Assembly (NCBI GenBank): GCA_024760905.1
Contig: CM045735.1
Span: forward strand, 27,092,249-27,156,248
Source of the DNA: Plotosus lineatus
Taxonomy: Eukaryota; Chordata; Actinopteri; Siluriformes; Plotosidae
Length of the DNA: 64,000 nt
Direction: 5' to 3'
This document shows positions 59,739 to 64,000 of the stretch, piece by piece. The notes beneath the pieces are model-generated. The model did no database searches, was not told the origin of the DNA, and worked only from the letters and a program-made list of their open reading frames with translations. Position 1 is the stretch's first letter; every line of letters starts with the position of its first letter. The translations under genes were made by a program, and so were the position numbers.

Positions 59739-60462
59739 CAGACGCTAACTGACTTACATTTTTAATTGGTTCCGGATGGCCGAACGCAAGTTGAAAGTGA
59801 ACGCAAGTTGTTACAGTGACGTATGATGCTCATACTGCACTATACATCCATAAATATCATTACCGTATGTCATAAGACACCCCTAAATCAATTATTATAA
59901 ACATAACATTGTAAAATAAGGTTAAATATATCAAATAATATCAACATTTAAATTAAATTAAATTCAAGCAGAATAATTCAAATAGATACATTTTAATCAA
60001 ATTCACTCAAACATTAAATACAATATCAAATATAACCTTTAACATTCTCTATGATGCGATCTTTCTGCTTGTAAATGGTTCGATGGATGGTCACTTTACA
60101 TGAAGCTGAGTCGAGTCACATTACATGAAGCTGAGCCGAGTCACATTAATATGTGAGGTGCTCAAAACCAAAAGTAGTGTACTTGCTGTGCTTCAGACAA
60201 AGCGCGGGTTATACGGACTTCCGGTCTTTCAAGTGAGCAAGGGTGCCGTTGAATTCGTTTAGTACTCAGCCTGCACTGATGTGAATCACCAGCAGAGCGG
60301 AGAGTTCTCTGTCTTTTTTGGATTCGGGTTTTCATTCATTTTACAACTCTCTTTGCTTAACTGAGTACACATAGTAGATTGTGCCAATCCGAGGAGATAG
60401 TTAATTCATCTCTGTGGATGAGACTTGCACCCATGCCAAAGCTTTACCCACTGCCAAGTTAG
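59739..60462 (-). mobile_element. Tigger-type element, GAGCGTCTG family, inverted
   Basis: Begins CAGACGCTAACTGACTTACA and carries the complements of GTACAGTATGAGC, the TTTGAAATTAA region, CTTCATGTAAAG and GGAAAGAGAGCTCTCCGC-like sequence seen at 35019. The far end decays at CTTGCACCCATGCCAAAGC. A tandem duplication of TACATGAAGCTGAG.CGAGTC lies at 60097-60145. Confidence 0.7.
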
Positions 60463-60743
60463 ATATGTTGATGATACGTGATTTTTTTTATTTAAACGCA
60501 TGTAACGCAAATTCAGGATTGCACCTATGGTGGCCCTATTGGATATTGATAGGCTTGTATTAGTTACACAGTCCCTACATCCTCACAAAAAGTGGTGACG
60601 GCCGTTTTTGAGCTTGAATGCGGAGTGCAACTGTGGACAGATGTATGGAGATCACACATGACAATTCTTATGCCCATTGGAGTGATGGGTAAAAATTACA
60701 ATGTATCAAGATATGCTGTGTAATGCAGAAAAAAAAGGCTTGC

Positions 60744-60834
60744 CTTTTGTTCGACAGATCTCAATCAGATTTACAACATTCTCATGCTTCAGCAGCTGCA
60801 ATATCTTGATCTCCCTCAGTGCTGTGATGGGAAA
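60744..60834 (-). CDS. CDK9: CDK9 alpha-C helix exon, with GC donor
   Basis: Acceptor TTTTTTCTTAG, then FPITALREIKILQLLKHENV and VNLIEICRTK plus one base. It covers residues 59-88 by human numbering, including the PITALRE cyclin-binding helix that gave the kinase its old name; I see no difference from human. The 5' splice site reads AAAG then GCAAGC, a GC rather than GT donor, and the phase matches the next exon exactly. No exon for residues 1-58 was found to the right, so the preceding intron exceeds 3.1 kb. Confidence 0.95.
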
Positions 60835-61017
60835 CTAAGAAAAAACAACAAATAATGTCCACATTCAAACATTCTTTACATCATAATCGAACAAATTAGA
60901 CTATAGTTACAAATAACTAATAACAAATAATCTATTGGAGCAAATAGGAATCACTTTCTTCAGACACAAGGCACATGCGTTGAAGTTTCCATCGACAAAT
61001 ATATCCTAATCTAAGTA

Positions 61018-61303
61018 CAGTAGGCCCTCGTTATTCGCGGGGGTTTGGTTCCGGCCCCTCCCGTGAATGAAGATAATCCGTGAGTTCTGACCTGGAAGTA
61101 AAAACCCATATCATATTACATGCGCGAATGATCAACCAGAAGTAAAATACTGTGTATCTATTGCATGCACAAAAATATGCTTCTTAAACACATTCTATAG
61201 ACAGTCTTACTCATTAACAGAGTGTTAATGTAGTAAAATGTAGTAATGATGAAGAAAAACTTACTGTGATATTTATTGATAAAATATAAACATTATACAG
61301 CCT
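61018..61303 (+). mobile_element. Tigger B-end fragment
   Basis: Begins CAGTAGGCCCTCGTTATTCG after TA and runs through ACATGCGCGAATGATCAACC to TAAAATATAAACATTATACA, the B-end arm of both foldback elements. Truncated at a CA microsatellite (61304-61330). Confidence 0.75.
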
Positions 61304-61332
<29 letters not shown>

Positions 61333-61334
<2 letters not shown>

Positions 61335-61599
61335 GTCGGCCCCCTACCTACAAAATTAATCCATTCCAGAGCCTTTTTCGTAACACAGGGATTTTGTCAG
61401 CCGGGGTCGCATTTTACATGTTAAACGCCTAATGCGTTCCAAGGCTCCAGTCTTTGGACTGGATAAACCCCACAAACCCTTTAAAAATGATAAAAGTACA
61501 GCAATTTTGTATGAAATATGTGTTAAAAGTAAAAGAACATTTTTTATTAAACCATTTTATTAACATTTATTAATTAAACCATTATTAAACATTTTTTAT

Positions 61600-61633
<34 letters not shown>

Positions 61634-61634
61634 G

Positions 61635-61670
<36 letters not shown>

Positions 61671-61848
61671 GCGCTGCGGGCCATGCCCACAAGATGTGGA
61701 ATTCAAAGCGCATTCCCTGCTTGAAAAACTCAACTTTAACTTGATTCCTTGAGGGATCGGAATTCCAGATGAGCTCAAATGCACCCACATTTATTAAACA
61801 TTTACTGAATTAAACAACTTAAAAAACTAAACTAAAAACTAATGTTAT

Positions 61849-61887
<39 letters not shown>

Positions 61888-62145
61888 TGGCAGGCTACGC
61901 CCACAAGACGTGGAATTCAAAGCGTATTCCTTGCTTGGGAAACTCAACTTTAACTTGATTCCTTGGGGGATCAAAATTCCAGATGAGCTCAAATGCACCC
62001 ACATTTATTAAACATTTACTGAATTAAACAACTTAAAAAACCAAACTAAAAACTAAAGAGTTAAGCTTCCTTCTGTCTCTATCTCGGAGGCCAGTGAGGC
62101 GGGATGAGAGAGAGCAACTCACGCATCGTGTGAAATTTTGATTAA
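61333..62145 (+). mobile_element. Tigger-type element (CAGTCGGCCCCCTAC end)
   Basis: Follows TA and starts CAGTCGGCCCCCTACCTACA. GCATTTTACATGTTAAACGC and CACAAACCCTTTAAAAATGA are shared with 43810 and 59650. It contains the tandem duplication below and GGAGGCCAGTGAGGCGGGAT, a relic of the GC-box array. The right end is lost at the next element. Confidence 0.6.
61635..62060 (+). repeat. 214-bp tandem duplication with CT tracts
   Basis: Two units, each starting with a CT run, share GCCCACAAGATGTGGAATTC, CAACTTTAACTTGATTCCTT and TCAAATGCACCCACATTTAT. GTGGAATTC recurs at 61696 and 61910. Confidence 0.9.
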
Positions 62146-62442
62146 AAATTCACGCACACTACATTCAACTACGCTACCCAACATGCTCTGTTCTCCTGCT
62201 TGACTCGAGTGTTCTCTTATTGGCTGTGACTCCAGCAAGCTGATTGGTTGAGATTATATTTCTCAGCATCCAACACATGGGGCTTCCTGTCTTTGTGTTG
62301 AGCCGCATTGTTAGTTCGTCTACGTGACGTATCAGCAGTTCAGCAGTTCTCCAGCCAAGCGCTTAAGTTTTTCTCTCTTTGTGCTCCTAAGTACGGATGT
62401 ATACGCTAAGGTCTTGAAAATGGCCCCAAAACACCCAGGAAG

Positions 62443-62735
62443 TGTTATGACCTGTGCTAGTTGGCGTTTATCTCTCTCTGCATGCGCTGGTAAGGGGCAT
62501 GGCTGTTACCCGCAGGCGAAATCCAGAGAGCGCACCTGAATTCACTCAGCCATCAGCGCGCTAGAGGAGCTTCGTGCTCAACACTCTGATTTGGTTGTGT
62601 TTTTCCCTCACCACTACGGTGAACACGATTTTCCCACACCCCAGTGCTTCCACTGAGCTCAATAAAAAAGTGTTTGTTTCATCGTACTTGGTCTCTTGCA
62701 TCTTTGGGTCCGACTGATATGCCCCCGGCGTCACA
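62443..62735 (+). repeat. Solo LTR inside Tigger, direct
   Basis: 293 bp from TGTTATGACCTGTGC to GGCGTCACA, flanked by a perfect 5-bp duplication GGAAG (62438-62442, 62736-62740). It contains AATAAA near 62660, a polyadenylation-type signal. It lies at the same point of the Tigger frame as the LTR at 28651-28945. No gag, pol or other internal genes are nearby. Confidence 0.8.
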
Positions 62736-62909
62736 GGAAGATCTAGTGAACCGAAAAAGAAAAGGAAAATGATGACAGTTAGTGAGAAAGTTAAGCTTCT
62801 AGATTTATTAAAAGGGTGAAGGTTTGCGTCTGTGGCTTGCCATTACGTCATTAACGAGTCGGCTGTGCGCTACATTAAGAAGTAGGAAGAGAAAATACGC
62901 ATATCAGTT

Positions 62910-63161
62910 GGACTCAAAGTTTCAGGAGACCAAGTACGATGAAACAAACACTTTTATTGAGCTCAGGGGAAGCACTGGGGTGCGGGAAATATCGTGTTCA
63001 CCGTAGTGGTGAGGGAAAACAGTGTCGAGCACAGAGCTACTCTAGAGCGTGAGTGAACAGGTGCGCTCTCTGGCTTTCGCCTGCGGGTAACAGCCACGCC
63101 CCTCACCAGTGTATGCGCAGAGAGAAGAGTTAAACAGCGCCAACTAGTACAGACCACAACA
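62910..63161 (-). repeat. Second, inverted LTR copy
   Basis: Complement of the LTR: starts TGTTGTGGTCTGTACTAG at 63161 and runs to GTACTTGGTCTCCTGAAAC. The last 15 or so bases of the LTR are not recognisable. With the direct copy it forms an inverted repeat around the Tigger DNA-binding region. Confidence 0.7.
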
Positions 63162-63589
63162 GTAACAGCGTAATAAGGCTGTTGTGAAAATGGAAAATGC
63201 CTTATCGTTGTGTATTACAGACTGCCAAAAAAAATAATGCGAGTTTGGACCCTAACATGATATGTACTACTGTAAATCAAAGGCTCTTGGAGGCGCTGAT
63301 GAGCCCCAATCAAGCACCAGTGCCGCCAGTGATTCTCCTCCTTGACGTGGCTGTGGCTTTGTTATTTATTATTAATATAAATTTTACATAATATATAGGT
63401 GGGTTTGTTCCCTTAAGAAGTGGCAGAAGTTATTTCTTGGTTTTTCGCATATCACGGAAACGGCTGGTCCCCATTAATCGCGAAATAAGGGGGATTACTG
63501 TAAAGTATCTTCAATTAAACATACAGCACTGTAGTTTTCAAAAATGCACACTAGGGGGAGGTATTGCACTACTTTGCATTGCATTATAT

Positions 63590-64000
63590 CAGGGGTCAGA
63601 AACTCGCGGCTCTTTCACCTCTTTGGCTTCAAGGGGTTGGAGAGTTAAACCAGCTTTAACCTGAATAATGGGAGAATCTGTCTAAGGCAACGGTCGGGTA
63701 CCCTTCCAAAAATGCTCTTTAAGGGTTGAAAATTACATAGATGAAAATTAACAGTCACGGGTGTGATATTTATTTGGTGTTGGCAGGGTGATTCTGTGTG
63801 CGTGTTCTTGTGGACATGCCCATCAGCTACATTGAGAGTCTCAGTGTTTTTGATCTGCTGTGTTGGTGGATTTCCAAATTCTTGTGCTCATGGTAAGGAG
63901 TGCTGTCACCATCAGCAGCGTGGCAAGCGAGATATTTTTTCCATTTGTAATCCAGGAACAAAAATCACAGCTGAAGTAAGAGACGGTGAGATTTGTTTAT
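63590..64000 (+). mobile_element. hAT end reaching the window edge
   Basis: CAGGGGTCAGAAACTCGCGG, then CTCTTTCACC, resembles the terminus of Charlie8-like hATs (compare the element at 161). Sequence to the edge may be its interior; no transposase frame was read. Confidence 0.45.

Larger units (their letters stand above)
62150..63502 (+). mobile_element. Tigger element carrying two LTRs in opposite orientation, copy 2
   Basis: The right end is AAGGGGGATTACTG before TA. The coding region starts at the ATG near 62419, is broken by an LTR, resumes as a basic segment and the helix-turn-helix (MMTVSEKVKLLDLLK, later VINESAVRYIKK), with two stops. An inverted LTR copy follows, then MENALSLCITDCQKKNNASL, the second DNA-binding half of a JRK/Tigger transposase. 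The catalytic domain is deleted. The left terminus is replaced by another element. Confidence 0.72.

Noticed and set aside
60835..64000. Missing CDK9 exons for residues 1-58
   Set aside because: I looked on the minus strand for the glycine-loop (GQGTFGEVF) and VALKKV coding sequence and did not find them; they must lie beyond the edge.

Overview
This is nuclear DNA of a vertebrate, not a microbe. Two host genes can be read on the minus strand, and almost everything else is transposable-element debris and microsatellites. The repeat mix points to a non-mammalian vertebrate, probably a fish or fish-like lineage with long introns: RTE-X-type LINEs, an L2-type tail, a tRNA-derived SINE, several Tc1 families, many Tigger/pogo-like TA-target elements, hAT MITEs and a MULE. 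I cannot name the species.

Host genes. (1) CDK9, the P-TEFb kinase: the last five coding exons lie on the minus strand at 60744-60834, 58325-58491, 47889-48060, 40839-40987 and 34305-34670. They join in frame without a gap and cover residues 59-372 by human numbering, including HRD, DFG, the T-loop threonine and the normal C-terminus. The exons encoding residues 1-58 lie beyond the right edge. (2) A short first coding exon (20784-20807, minus) encodes MSWGTELW followed by a GTAAGT donor inside a CpG-rich patch. This is the start of the F-BAR protein FNBP1 (FBP17). The rest of that gene must lie to the left of the window. The two genes are head to tail, about 13.5 kb apart; both map to 9q34 in human.

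Layout. 0-20 kb (presumed FNBP1 intron 1): a hAT with a GTF2IRD2/Charlie8-like transposase, THAP-domain remnants, a hAT C-terminus with one stop, a foldback Tigger derivative, Tigger-type MITEs, SINEs and an RTE-X 3' end. 20.5-21.1 kb: FNBP1 promoter and exon 1. 21-34 kb (intergenic): a Ty3/gypsy fragment, a SINE with a 13-bp target duplication, tandem Tigger-type MITEs of which one holds a full-length RTE-X with a 13-bp duplication, a Tigger carrying a solo LTR, a hAT MITE and a Tc1. 34-64 kb (CDK9): introns of 2.3-10 kb filled with nested DNA transposons, a second foldback element, two LINEs, a MULE with a 9-bp duplication and a second Tigger carrying the same LTR.

The window shows no operon-like logic. 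The main interest is in element architecture: inverted-repeat cores that have flipped between copies, an LTR carried inside a DNA transposon family, SINEs sharing one head but having three different tails, and repeats pressed against CDK9 splice sites, one of which is a GC donor.
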